A stretch of 64,000 nt of DNA from DASTFY01 sp963829955 (GTDB lineage: Bacteria; Actinomycetota; Acidimicrobiia; Acidimicrobiales; Ilumatobacteraceae): contig CAWHKS010000019.1 in the NCBI GenBank assembly GCA_963829955.1, forward strand, positions 372,001 through 436,000. The letters are read 5' to 3'. The first letter of the stretch is position 1. Each line of letters begins with the position of its first letter. This document shows, piece by piece, positions 16,591 to 25,486 of the stretch. Both the position numbers and the translations under genes were made by a program. The notes beneath the pieces were generated by a model. The model was not told where the DNA came from, ran no database searches, and saw only the letters and a list, made by a program, of their open reading frames with translations.

Positions 16591-16612
16591 CTTGACAACT
16601 TTATTTGTCAAG
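16591..16612. promoter_or_regulatory. ArsR operator palindrome overlapping the promoter
   Basis: CTTGACAA (16591-16598) and its complement TTGTCAAG (16605-16612) are separated by 6 nt. The left arm contains a perfect -35 hexamer TTGACA (16592-16597). CAAAGT at 16616-16621 could be the -10, 6 nt before GTG 16628, giving a leaderless message. A further half-site, TGTCAAAG, follows. Binding of the regulator here would block its own promoter. Confidence 0.7.
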
Positions 16613-16627
16613 TGTCAAAGTCGACCC

Positions 16628-17242
16628 GTGCAGGACGTGCAGGTGATCGAGGATCCACGGGCAGCCTCCGCGGCGCTCGATCCCATCCGCTCGCGGTTAC
16701 TGGCCGAACTGGCCGCCGGGCCGGCGTCCGCGGCGATGGTCGCCGGTCGTGTGGGACTCAGCCGCCAGAAGACCAACTACCACCTGAAGACCCTCGAGGA
16801 GCACGGGCTGGTGGAGCTGGCAGAAGTCCGCATGCGCGGTGGGATCGCCGAGCGCGTCCTGCGGGCCACGGCAGCAACATTCGTCGTCTCGCCCGCCGCC
16901 ATCGCCGACAGCGGCGCCCGACCCGAGGAGGTCCGGGACCGCTTGTCCGCCCGCTACCTCGTGACGCTGGCGGGGCGGGTGGTGCGGGAGGTAGGCCTGC
17001 TGGCCCGCAGGGCTGAGGCGACGGGCCGTCGGTTGCCGACCTTCACCGTGGACACCGAGATCCGCTTCCGATCAGCGGAGGACCGCGCCGCGTTCGCCGA
17101 CGAGATGACGGCAGCCGTTCTCCTGTTGGCTTCGCGCTACCACCACGACGACGGCCGTCGGTACCGGCTGGTCGTCGCCTCGCATCCGATGCCCGCCGAT
17201 GAGTCGCTCCAAGACTCGTCGTCAGATCCGCCGACCGACTGA
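16628..17242 (+). CDS. ArsR-family winged-helix regulator
   Basis: 204 aa from GTG 16628. The N-terminal HTH (LDPIRSRLLAELAAGPASAA, VAGRVGLSRQKTNYHLKTLE, EHGLVELAEVR) is an ArsR/SmtB fold with no cysteine metal sites. The C-terminal half (about 95-200) is an uncharacterised regulatory region. It precedes an SRPBCC gene and an MFS gene, a common ArsR-AHSA1 arrangement, so it probably represses this operon until a small ligand binds. The palindrome at 16591-16612 over the promoter supports autorepression. A longer upstream frame exists but reads through the operator and is not used. Confidence 0.88.
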   Translation: MQDVQVIEDPRAASAALDPIRSRLLAELAAGPASAAMVAGRVGLSRQKTNYHLKTLEEHGLVELAEVRMRGGIAERVLRATAATFVVSPAAIADSGARPEEVRDRLSARYLVTLAGRVVREVGLLARRAEATGRRLPTFTVDTEIRFRSAEDRAAFADEMTAAVLLLASRYHHDDGRRYRLVVASHPMPADESLQDSSSDPPTD

Positions 17243-17252
17243 GGAGACCACC

Positions 17253-18056
17253 ATGACCACGCCCGACATGCCTCATCGCCTCGAGATCGAGATCGAGGTC
17301 CCCGGCTCGCCCGAGCAGGTCTGGCATGCCATCGCCACCGCCGAGGGGATCTCGTCGTGGATGATGCCGACCGAGCTCGACGCCCGGCTCGGTGGCGAGC
17401 TGACGTTCCACATGGGTCCGGACGCGGACTCCCACGGCCGGGTCACGGCGTTCGAGCCGACTCGCCGCGTCGCCTACGAGGAGGACTGGGCGGCCCTCGT
17501 GGGCCGACCGGGCGCGGACGTGACCCCGCTGGTGACCGAGTTCGTGGTCGAGGCGCGATCGGGCGGGACCTGCGTGGTCCGCGTCGTGACGAGCGCATTC
17601 GGCACCGGTGCCGACTGGGAGAACGAGTTCTGGGCCGAGATGAGCACGGGCTGGGCGCCGATCCTCGACAACCTCCGCCTCTATCTCACGGAGTTCCCCG
17701 GACAGGTGGCAACTCCCCTGTTCGCGGGAGCAACCTCCTCGGCGTCGCCGGAGGCCACGATCGCGGCACTCCGTCGCGACCTCGGCGCGAACGGCGTTGG
17801 CGACGCCGTCACCAACCTGGGGATCGATGGCCGTCTCGAGCGGACCATCGACCGGCACTTCCTCGTTCGCACAGCCGGGCCGGTGCCGGGATACGTCTCG
17901 TTCTTCACCTTCGACGCCGAGGGCGGTTGCGGCGTGCACCTTCAGGGTTACTTCTTCTCCGACGCTGCTCCCGACTACGTCAGGCGCGAGGAGAAGGCCT
18001 GGCAGGCGTGGCTGGACGGCGTCGTGAGGGACATCGCAGCGGTGAGGCCTACGTGA
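17253..18056 (+). CDS. SRPBCC (AHSA1-like) domain protein
   Basis: 267 aa from ATG 17253, with GAGGAG overlapping the ArsR stop codon. The N-terminal SRPBCC domain shows RLEIEIEVPGSPEQVWHAIA, GISSWMMPTELDARLGGELT and RRVAYEEDWAA; the second half (about 160-265) looks like a diverged second hydrophobic-pocket domain. Such proteins bind hydrophobic ligands. Placed between an ArsR regulator and an exporter, it may bind the same ligand that is sensed and exported (inference). Its last four bases GTGA overlap the MFS start. Confidence 0.85.
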   Translation: MTTPDMPHRLEIEIEVPGSPEQVWHAIATAEGISSWMMPTELDARLGGELTFHMGPDADSHGRVTAFEPTRRVAYEEDWAALVGRPGADVTPLVTEFVVEARSGGTCVVRVVTSAFGTGADWENEFWAEMSTGWAPILDNLRLYLTEFPGQVATPLFAGATSSASPEATIAALRRDLGANGVGDAVTNLGIDGRLERTIDRHFLVRTAGPVPGYVSFFTFDAEGGCGVHLQGYFFSDAAPDYVRREEKAWQAWLDGVVRDIAAVRPT

Positions 18057-19411
18057 CCGACGTGCTCGTCGAACGCACGGGCGACGAACGTGTCATCCCT
18101 GCCGATGACCGCGTGTTCCACGCGCTGCTCGTCAACACCCTCGTGAGCGGCGTGACCAGCACCTTCCTGTGGTTCGCGCTGACCTTCTGGGTGTACCTCG
18201 AGACCCGCTCCGTGGTGGCCACCGGCGTGATCGGCGGTGCGTTCTCCCTGTCGTATGCCTTCCTCGCTCCGGTGTTCGGGACCTTCGTCGACCGTCACCG
18301 CAAGAAGGTAGCGATGGAGCTCGCGACGACGCTGTCCCTCTCGAGCTTCGCCGTCGCGACCGCGGTGTTCGTCTCGGTCGACGCGGATCAACTGCTCCGA
18401 TTGCGGAGCCCGTGGTTCTGGGTGCTGGTGCTGTCCACGCTGCTCGGATCGGTGGCCGGGCAGATGCGTGGCATCGCGCTGTCGACCTGCGTCACGCTCC
18501 TCGTTCCCGCCGAGCGACGCGATCGCGCCAATGGCATGGTCGGCACCGTCTCCGGTGTCTCCTTCGCCGTGACTTCGGTCTTCAGCGGCCTCGTGATCGG
18601 CGGCCTCGGCATGGGATGGGCCTACTACGGAGCGCTAGCGCTGACCGCCGCGACGCTCGCCCACCTCGTCACCATCCACGTCCGCGAACCCGATCCGGCG
18701 CTCGCGGAGGGTGGACTGCAGGGCCCGCGCTACATCGACGTCCGCGGTGCGGTCGGCGCCATCCTCGCCGTGCCCGGCCTCCTGATGCTGATCCTGCTGG
18801 CAGCGTTCAACAACCTCCTGGCGGGCGTGTTCATGGCCCTCATGGACGCCTACGGCCTCGAGCTCGTGTCCGTCGAGTCGTGGGGATTCCTGTGGGGTGT
18901 CCTGAGCCTGGCGTTCATCGTCGGTGGTCTGCTCGTCGCCCGCTTCGGCCTCGGTGCCAACCCCGTGCGGCTCATCATCGCCGCCAACCTCATCAACTGG
19001 ACGATCTGCTCGCTGTTCGCGCTTCGGTCGTCAATCATCATGCTCACGATCGGGATGTTGGTCTGGCTGTTGCTCATCCCGGTCATCGAGGCAGCCGAAC
19101 AGACCGTGCTGCAGCGGTCGATCCCGTTCGAGCGGCAGGGTCGGGTCTTCGGCTTCGCCCAGCTCGTCGAGAACGCGGCCGCTCCGCTCACCGCCTTCCT
19201 GATGGCGCCGCTGGCCGAGGCCGTGTTCATCCCGTTCATGACCGACGGCGGTGGTGCGGACTCGATCGGGAGATGGTTCGGCATCGGCCCCGACCGCGGC
19301 ATCGCGCTCCTGTTCACGCTCGCCGGCCTGTTGGGCGTGATCGTGACGGTCGCGACGCGAGCCTCCCGCTCCTACCGCCTCATGACGGCGTCTTCCCCGG
19401 TCGAGGGATAG
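18053..19411 (+). CDS. MFS transporter (MFS_3/enterobactin-exporter-like)
   Basis: 452 aa from GTG 18053, coupled to the SRPBCC gene by a GTGA overlap. About 12 helices; FGTFVDRHRKKVAMELATT is the motif A loop between helices 2 and 3, and RRDRANGMVGTVSGVSFAVTS follows helix 4-5 as in the MFS_3 group. The region SIPFERQGRVFGFAQLVENA is the corresponding loop in the second half. It probably exports a hydrophobic compound under ArsR control. The long frame upstream of GTG is an out-of-frame shadow of the SRPBCC gene. Confidence 0.88.
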   Translation: MTDVLVERTGDERVIPADDRVFHALLVNTLVSGVTSTFLWFALTFWVYLETRSVVATGVIGGAFSLSYAFLAPVFGTFVDRHRKKVAMELATTLSLSSFAVATAVFVSVDADQLLRLRSPWFWVLVLSTLLGSVAGQMRGIALSTCVTLLVPAERRDRANGMVGTVSGVSFAVTSVFSGLVIGGLGMGWAYYGALALTAATLAHLVTIHVREPDPALAEGGLQGPRYIDVRGAVGAILAVPGLLMLILLAAFNNLLAGVFMALMDAYGLELVSVESWGFLWGVLSLAFIVGGLLVARFGLGANPVRLIIAANLINWTICSLFALRSSIIMLTIGMLVWLLLIPVIEAAEQTVLQRSIPFERQGRVFGFAQLVENAAAPLTAFLMAPLAEAVFIPFMTDGGGADSIGRWFGIGPDRGIALLFTLAGLLGVIVTVATRASRSYRLMTASSPVEG

Positions 19412-19513
19412 CGGTCGTCCGAGCGGCTGCGCCGCTGCGCAACGATGAGTTCTCCGCGCCGGCGACGTCAGAGAAATGGACCAGAGCCCGGCCTCACAGG
19501 ACAGGAGACTCCG

Positions 19514-20125
19514 ATGGCGACGATCACGGCCAACATGTTCATCGCGCTCGACGGGGTCGTCGACCCCGGCGTCGGCAACTGGCACTTCCCCTACTTCAAC
19601 GACGAGATGGGGCAGGCAGTCGACAAGACGCACGACGCCGACGTCATGCTCTTCGGTCGCGTCACCTACGACAGCTTCGCCGGAGCCTGGCCCGAACGCG
19701 AGATGGCCGGCGAGGAGGACGCCGGGATGGCCAAACGGCTCGGCGACATGCGCAAGATCGTCGCGTCACGCAGTCCGTTGGAGCTCACCTGGCGCAACTC
19801 GGAGCAGCTCGAGGGTGATCTCGTGGAGACGGTCACGGCGCTGAAGAACGACCCGTCGATCCGGCGGATCGCGCTCAGTGGGTCAGTGTCAGTGGTGCGC
19901 CAACTGCTCGACGCCGGTCTGCTCGACGAACTGCACCTGTTCGTCCACCCGGCGGCCGCCGGGTCGGGCCTGCGGCTGTTCGAGGAGGGCGGGCCCTCTC
20001 GACACCTCAAGCTGATCTCGGCGCAACCGTTCAGCACGGGCGTCGCGTACCTCGTGTACGGCCCCGACCCGAACCCGCCGACGGGCAGCTACGAGGAGGC
20101 CAAGGAGAGCCTGCCTCAGGAGTGA
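19514..20125 (+). CDS. Dihydrofolate reductase family protein (RibD C-terminal domain)
   Basis: 203 aa from ATG 19514 (AGGAG 6 nt upstream). The sequence follows the RibD_C fold: ITANMFIALDGVVD, DADVMLFGRVTYDSFAGAWP (NADPH pocket), KIVASRSPLEL, RRIALSGSVSVVRQLLDAGLLDELHLFVHP. Members are NADPH-dependent reductases of pterin/riboflavin-like or unknown substrates. It stands alone, converging on the DUF899 gene. Confidence 0.9.
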   Translation: MATITANMFIALDGVVDPGVGNWHFPYFNDEMGQAVDKTHDADVMLFGRVTYDSFAGAWPEREMAGEEDAGMAKRLGDMRKIVASRSPLELTWRNSEQLEGDLVETVTALKNDPSIRRIALSGSVSVVRQLLDAGLLDELHLFVHPAAAGSGLRLFEEGGPSRHLKLISAQPFSTGVAYLVYGPDPNPPTGSYEEAKESLPQE

Positions 20126-20195
20126 CCACCGGCGACGAGAACGGCTCGGGCCGGACACGGTGAGCTGAGCCCCGCTGCGGTGGCGCCAGCCGCCA

Positions 20196-20891
20196 TCACG
20201 CGCCGTTGCCGTACGCGTCGTGGTAGTCCCACCACTCGTAGGGCGGCGTCTGCGGCCAGCCCTCGGGCGAGTCCTCCCATTCCTCCTGGCGTCCGAACGC
20301 GGTGATGTCGAGGTAACTCCAGGTGCTGCCCATCTGCTCGTCACCGCGGTCGTGGATGTAGTAGGTGCGGAAGATCCGATCCCCGTCGCGGACAAAGGCG
20401 TTGGTCCCGTGCCACTGGTCGACCCCGAAGTCAGCGTCGAAGTCGTCGGTGAGGGTGTACCAGGGGATGGTCCCCCATCCCATGCGATCCTTCAGACCCC
20501 GGATCTCGGCCTGGGGGGCGCGCGAGACGAACGCGAGCGCCGTGTCCCGCGCGTGCAGGTGGGCCGGGTGCGCGACCTGGTCGGCTACGAAGGAGCAGCC
20601 GACGCAGGCCCGCTCCGGGTATGCGCCGCCGCCCGCCGGGTACGTGGTGACGTCCGGCGCGTAGAAGGCGCGGTAGACGATCAGCTGGCGACGCCCCTCG
20701 AACAGATCGGCGAGGCTCGCCGGGCCATCCGGGCCCTCGAACCGGTAGACCTTCTCGACGGCCATCCATGGCATCCGGCGACGCTTTGCCGCCATGGCGT
20801 CGCGGGCCCGGGTGAGCTCCTTCTCTTCCACCAGCAGCGCCTGGCGGGCTGCTTCCCACTCCTGCGGCGAGACGATCGGCGGCAGCTTCAT
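20196..20891 (-). CDS. DUF899 thioredoxin-like family protein
   Basis: 231 aa from ATG 20891; AAGGAGGA lies about 10 nt upstream. The start VSPQEWEAARQALLVEEKEL, TRARDAMAAKRRRMPW and ACVGCSFVADQV (CxxC-like, about residue 110-113), then RGLKDRMGWGTIPWYTLTDDF, are diagnostic for DUF899, proteins with a thioredoxin-like fold of unknown substrate. The C-terminus PPYEWWDYHDAYG is also typical. The 233 bp upstream (20892-21124) has no gene; the cyclase gene ends at 21125. Confidence 0.9.
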   Translation of the reverse strand: MKLPPIVSPQEWEAARQALLVEEKELTRARDAMAAKRRRMPWMAVEKVYRFEGPDGPASLADLFEGRRQLIVYRAFYAPDVTTYPAGGGAYPERACVGCSFVADQVAHPAHLHARDTALAFVSRAPQAEIRGLKDRMGWGTIPWYTLTDDFDADFGVDQWHGTNAFVRDGDRIFRTYYIHDRGDEQMGSTWSYLDITAFGRQEEWEDSPEGWPQTPPYEWWDYHDAYGNGA

Positions 20892-21124
20892 CGGAATTCG
20901 TCCTCCTTCACGCACAATGTCGACGACATCGAACAGACGCTCGCTAATACGACCAATGGCAACCGCCAAACTCATCGGTCGTCGCCGACGATCTGCGTGC
21001 GACGGCACGGGCCCGCCGAAGCATCCTCAGGTCAGGCTGGAGGCGGGTCTCAAGGGGGGGCCGCAGGCCTGCGCGGACATCGGCCCTCCGAGCCCACGAG
21101 TAGCGCCGTCGCGGGCGCCGGAGG

Positions 21125-24100
21125 CTATGCCCGCAGCGCGCGGGCCAGCTCGACGTGGGTGGGGACGCGGGTCAGGAAGCCGCTGCGGAGATCGGTCTCG
21201 TCGATCACCGCGGCCGCGTGGTCGAGGTAGGCGCGGGCGGCCCCGAGGGCAACAGTGGCCCGTTCATCGTGGAGCGCCGCCAGCACCTGCAAGCACGCGG
21301 CGTAGACCTCGCCGGGGTCCACGGCTCCTGCCAGGTCTGTCGGTGTGAGGTGGGCGAGCACGTCGTCGACCAACGCCCGTGCCTCGTCCGCATCGCCCGT
21401 CGCGAGGAGGCTTCGAGCGAGGGCGGCCTTCGCCTCCACCACGACGACGTCGAGCTCCAGCTCCTCGGCGAGCTGCAAGCCGTGTCGCAAGTGCGGCCCT
21501 GCCTGCTCGCCGCGGCCGTCGCGCAGCTCGATGCGTCCGGCCGCCACGAGCGCCCGCGCCTCGGCCATGCGGGAGCTGCTGGCGCGGGCGTCGTCAATGG
21601 CTTGCGCGACGACGCGGCGCGCGTCCTCCACGTCACCCTGCTCGAGGCGGACGAGTGCCAGTCCCAGGATCGCTTCGCTCGACACCGCAGAGGGCCCGAC
21701 CTCGGTCAACACCGACACGGCTCGGCGGTAGTCGGACTCGGCCACCTCGAGGTCTCCGGCGCGCCGGTACACGTCACCGAGAGCGGCGTAGCTGCACGCC
21801 ATGTTCTCCTTGTCACCGACGTTCCGGCTCAGTTCGAGCCCCTCGAGCAGGTAGCGGCGGGCGGCGCCGAGCTCACCGAGGGCGAGCATTATCACACCGA
21901 GGTTGCTCATGATGACGGCCTGTCGGTACTTGTATCCCGACGCCATGAATGCCGGCATGGCCTCCTCGAGTCGGGCGCGCGCGGCTGCGTAGTGACCTTG
22001 GTTGTAGAGGACGGATGACAGCTGGACGACGCCGACCCCCTCGCTCTCAGCGTCGCCGTCGGCGCGGTGGAGGGCGAGGGCCTGCTCGAGCAGCGAGACG
22101 GCCTCGGGGAACTCGCTGCGGTCGTTGGCCACGATCGCCAGGTACCGGAGAGCCTCACCTTCGAGTCTCCGCTGGCCGGTGCACCGGGCCCCGTCGAGAG
22201 TCTCCTGGAGCACAGCCTGCGCCGCGTCGTACTGGTGATCCCAGGTCAGCCCCTTCCCCCACCAGAGTCGGGCCTCGACCTCCAGCTCGGTGAGCCCGGC
22301 GTCGTGGGCCAACTCGACCGCACGTTGCGCCGCCTGGTTCTGGGCGGCGTACTCGCTATCGTTGAACGAGCGTCTGCTGCGCGTCACAAGGGCGCGCACC
22401 GTGCACTCCGGGTCTTGTAGCTGCTCCTGGGTCTCATCGAGCGCGGCGAGCACCGCCATCTGCGCCGGGCGATCGGCGAGGCGCTCCAGGACGTCCTCCC
22501 GGGCGATCAGCAGGTCGAAGTGGAGTCGCAACGAGTCCTCCGGGGCGACCTCGAGCCCGCGCGCGAGGAGACGAGCAGCCTCGGTCAGCGCGTGGACGGC
22601 GCTGGCCTGCCTGCCGGCCCGCAGGTACCAGACCGCGGCGGTGGCCCCGTCACCGGCGCCGGCGTGGTGGTCGGCGATGAGGCTGGCGTACTGGTCGGTG
22701 CGGCGGCTGCGCTGGGTGGTGCGCTCGAGCCAGCGCGCCGCGAGCCCGTGGTACACCTGCCGATGCGATCGCAGGACACTCTCGTACGTGGCGTCCCTCA
22801 GCAAGGCGTGCTTGAAGAGGAACTCGCGGGTCCCATCGAAGGCCGACTGCTCACGCTCGAACACGACCGCTCGTGACCGCAACTGCTCGAGCGTCTCGGC
22901 GGCGTGGACATCGCGAGCAGTCGGCACTCCCGACGCCGACCCCAAATCGTCGACGGCTTCGTCCCAGAAGACACGGCCGATGACTGCGGCACGCTGCAAC
23001 GCCAAGTGCTCGGGAGCGGACAGCGCGTCGAGACGAGCCTGGAGCACGCCCTTCAGCGTCGGCGGGACGTGCGCTGTCTCGACGCTGTCCTCGATCACGC
23101 GCCACCGGTCGCCCTCCGTGATGATGACGCCGGCCTCTATGAGCCAGGTGACGAGCTCTTCGATGTAGAAGGCGTTGCCGTCGGCCGCCGCGACGACGAG
23201 GTCGGTCAGGGAGCCTGGGACGTGGTCCACCCGCTGCAGGATCTCGCCGACCAGCAGCCGGCTGTCGCGTCGCGACAGGGACGCCAAGTCGAAGCGGACG
23301 TGGTGGTCGCGGCCCTCACCCCAGTGAGGGCGGCGCTCGAACAGGGTGGGCCGCGACGTAGCGACGATGAACACCGGGCTCTCGGCCAAGTAGACGTCCG
23401 CCTCGTCCATCCAGTCGAGCGTCCCGTCGTCGGCCCAGTGCAGGTCCTCGAGGAGGACGACCACAGGGTTCTCGGCTGCCAGGAGCTGGAAGCACTCAGC
23501 CGTGTAGATCACCGCTTGGTCCCGTAGTTGCTGTGTGTCGTGACCAACGCCGTCGGACGCTCCCCCCGGGCTGTCGCCCAGGTCGAAGCCCAGCCACCGG
23601 GCGATGACATCCGCCTTGCGTTCGCCTTCGGGACCCGGGCCGAAGACCCGGTTGAAGCCGGCGGTCCACTTCTCCCGCACGACCTCCGGCCCGTCGCTCT
23701 CCTGGATCTCGAGCCGGCTGACGATCACCTCGCGGAGCAGCGCGTTCGGCCGGTTCTCACCGGCCGGTGACGCCCGCCCACGGAACCACCACACCGGCTC
23801 GGGCATCTCAGCCAGCCACCGATCGAGCTCGCCGAGCAGCCGGGACTTGCCGACGCCCGCGTCCCCGACGATGGTGATCACTCGCCAGCGTCCGTCCTCG
23901 GCGACCTCCAAGAACCGGTCCTGCAGCTGCCGGAGTTCCAGATCGCGGCCGACCGTGCGGGTCTGGACGCCCTCGACGCCGCGGGCGGCGTCCAGCCGGA
24001 AGCCGCGCGGACGCTCGTTCAGCACCTCGAAGGCGTCGACCGGCTGGGCGATGCCCTTGAGCTCGAGACCGGGGACCGACCGGAACGAGAACGAGCCGCG

Positions 24101-24748
24101 TACGTGCCGGTAGGTGCCGCTCGAGATCAGGACACCCCCGACCGGAGCCGACGCCTGCAGGCGAGCGGCGCGGTTGACCGCCTCCCCGACGATCACCACC
24201 TCCTGCCCGGGGCGCTCGTCCAGCATCCCGACCACCACGTCGCCGCTGTCGATGCCGACCCTCATCGCGAGGGACACGCCGTACACCGGCTCGATCTCGC
24301 GGTTGAGCTCCTGCAGCGCCCCGCGCATGGCGAGGGCGGCACGGATCGCCAGGTGCGGATCCTCCTCGCGCGCCTGGCGGATCCCGAACACGGCCATCAC
24401 CGCGTCGCCGATGAACTTCTCGACCACGCCGCCGTTGGTCTCGATGTGGTGCTGCCAGCAGGAGAAGTACCGGTTGACGACCGTCCGGACGTCCTCGGCG
24501 TCCAGCTTCTGCGAGAGGACGGTGAAGTCGACCAGGTCCGAGAACAGGACGGTCACGAGCTTTCGCTGCTCGCCCTCGATCCGGGAGAGGAGTGCGGCGC
24601 GCTTGTCCCGCAGGGGCTGCAAAGAGGTGTCGACGACGGCATCGCCGAGCAGCCCGCGCTGCGCTTCGAGCGCGGCGATCGCCTCGTCGATGCGCGCCAC
24701 CTCTTCCGCCTGCCCGCGTCCGGGCCCTCCGCCGCCTGCTCCGCCCAC
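21125..24748 (-). CDS. Adenylate/guanylate cyclase - AAA ATPase - TPR regulator
   Basis: 1207 aa. A short coiled coil (about 15-55) precedes a class III cyclase domain (about 60-240): RKLVTVLFSDLVDFT and EKFIGDAVMAVFG with the two metal aspartates, and GEAVNRAARLQA with the transition-state Asn/Arg. Then comes an AAA_16 ATPase with Walker A GDAGVGKS (about residue 290) and Walker B-like VVVLLEDLHWAD, and a long TPR-rich half (about 650-1200). This is the large actinobacterial family that couples nucleotide cyclase activity to a STAND-type ATPase. The substrate-specificity residues were not assigned. GTG 24748 is used; input signal unknown. Confidence 0.92.
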   Translation of the reverse strand: MGGAGGGGPGRGQAEEVARIDEAIAALEAQRGLLGDAVVDTSLQPLRDKRAALLSRIEGEQRKLVTVLFSDLVDFTVLSQKLDAEDVRTVVNRYFSCWQHHIETNGGVVEKFIGDAVMAVFGIRQAREEDPHLAIRAALAMRGALQELNREIEPVYGVSLAMRVGIDSGDVVVGMLDERPGQEVVIVGEAVNRAARLQASAPVGGVLISSGTYRHVRGSFSFRSVPGLELKGIAQPVDAFEVLNERPRGFRLDAARGVEGVQTRTVGRDLELRQLQDRFLEVAEDGRWRVITIVGDAGVGKSRLLGELDRWLAEMPEPVWWFRGRASPAGENRPNALLREVIVSRLEIQESDGPEVVREKWTAGFNRVFGPGPEGERKADVIARWLGFDLGDSPGGASDGVGHDTQQLRDQAVIYTAECFQLLAAENPVVVLLEDLHWADDGTLDWMDEADVYLAESPVFIVATSRPTLFERRPHWGEGRDHHVRFDLASLSRRDSRLLVGEILQRVDHVPGSLTDLVVAAADGNAFYIEELVTWLIEAGVIITEGDRWRVIEDSVETAHVPPTLKGVLQARLDALSAPEHLALQRAAVIGRVFWDEAVDDLGSASGVPTARDVHAAETLEQLRSRAVVFEREQSAFDGTREFLFKHALLRDATYESVLRSHRQVYHGLAARWLERTTQRSRRTDQYASLIADHHAGAGDGATAAVWYLRAGRQASAVHALTEAARLLARGLEVAPEDSLRLHFDLLIAREDVLERLADRPAQMAVLAALDETQEQLQDPECTVRALVTRSRRSFNDSEYAAQNQAAQRAVELAHDAGLTELEVEARLWWGKGLTWDHQYDAAQAVLQETLDGARCTGQRRLEGEALRYLAIVANDRSEFPEAVSLLEQALALHRADGDAESEGVGVVQLSSVLYNQGHYAAARARLEEAMPAFMASGYKYRQAVIMSNLGVIMLALGELGAARRYLLEGLELSRNVGDKENMACSYAALGDVYRRAGDLEVAESDYRRAVSVLTEVGPSAVSSEAILGLALVRLEQGDVEDARRVVAQAIDDARASSSRMAEARALVAAGRIELRDGRGEQAGPHLRHGLQLAEELELDVVVVEAKAALARSLLATGDADEARALVDDVLAHLTPTDLAGAVDPGEVYAACLQVLAALHDERATVALGAARAYLDHAAAVIDETDLRSGFLTRVPTHVELARALRA

Positions 24749-25017
24749 GGCCCTAACCCTACCGAGGCGGACCGGCCCGATGGGCTCGGCCTGGGCCTCA
24801 AGCGAGTGATTTCCATCAGCCGGCGGGCATGTCTGTCAAGACCGATCGTCTGCGTCTGACCTACTCATGCCCGATGCGACGAGGGCGCCCCGATCCGCTC
24901 TGGTTGAACCCGTGGTTGACGCTCGATCCGGAGCCAGGACCTGGGAGTCAGCCACGGTTCAGGCCCGAATCGCGAAGATCGAGCAGAAGCAGCTAGCGAG
25001 ATGAAGGAGAGCACGAG

Positions 25018-25350
25018 ATGAGAACGCGAACCAAGGTCATCGGAGGCATTGCTGCGGTCGCGGTGTCGCTTGGGATCGGCGCCGGAGTTGCCGTCGCCGC
25101 CGCATCGGGCGACGACGGGAGCGGCGAGCCGATCACGGGCGATGCGCTGGAACGGGCCAGCGAGACCGCGCTCGCGCACGCAGGTGGAGGCAGAGTCACG
25201 GGCACTGAGGTGGGTGACGAGGAGAGCTACTACGAGGTCGAGGTGACCCTTGACGACGGCACCCAGATGGACGTCCAGCTCGACGAGAGCTTCGCCGTGG
25301 TGTCCGACAAGGTCGATCACGAGGACTCGTCGGACGGCGCCGCCGACTGA
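25018..25350 (+). CDS. PepSY-domain secreted protein
   Basis: 110 aa. Signal peptide (VIGGIAAVAVSLGIGAGVAV, cleavage near AAA) followed by one PepSY domain: ITGDALERASETALAHAGGG, then SYYEVEVTLDDGTQMDVQLDE. The mature protein is very acidic. AAGGAG lies 9 nt before ATG 25018. PepSY domains often inhibit peptidases or modulate envelope sensors; the target is not apparent. The 269 bp upstream, shared with the divergent cyclase gene, has no recognisable operator. Confidence 0.88.
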   Translation: MRTRTKVIGGIAAVAVSLGIGAGVAVAAASGDDGSGEPITGDALERASETALAHAGGGRVTGTEVGDEESYYEVEVTLDDGTQMDVQLDESFAVVSDKVDHEDSSDGAAD

Positions 25351-25486
25351 GTACAAACAGGTCGAGCTGGTCTCGACCACGAATCGGGTCGGCGCCGACT
25401 GTGGCGTGGGCTCGCGCGGTCGTCGCGGCGCAATCAGGACGAGCTCGAGTGGGACCCTGCCGACTACACCTGCCAATGTTCGGCCG

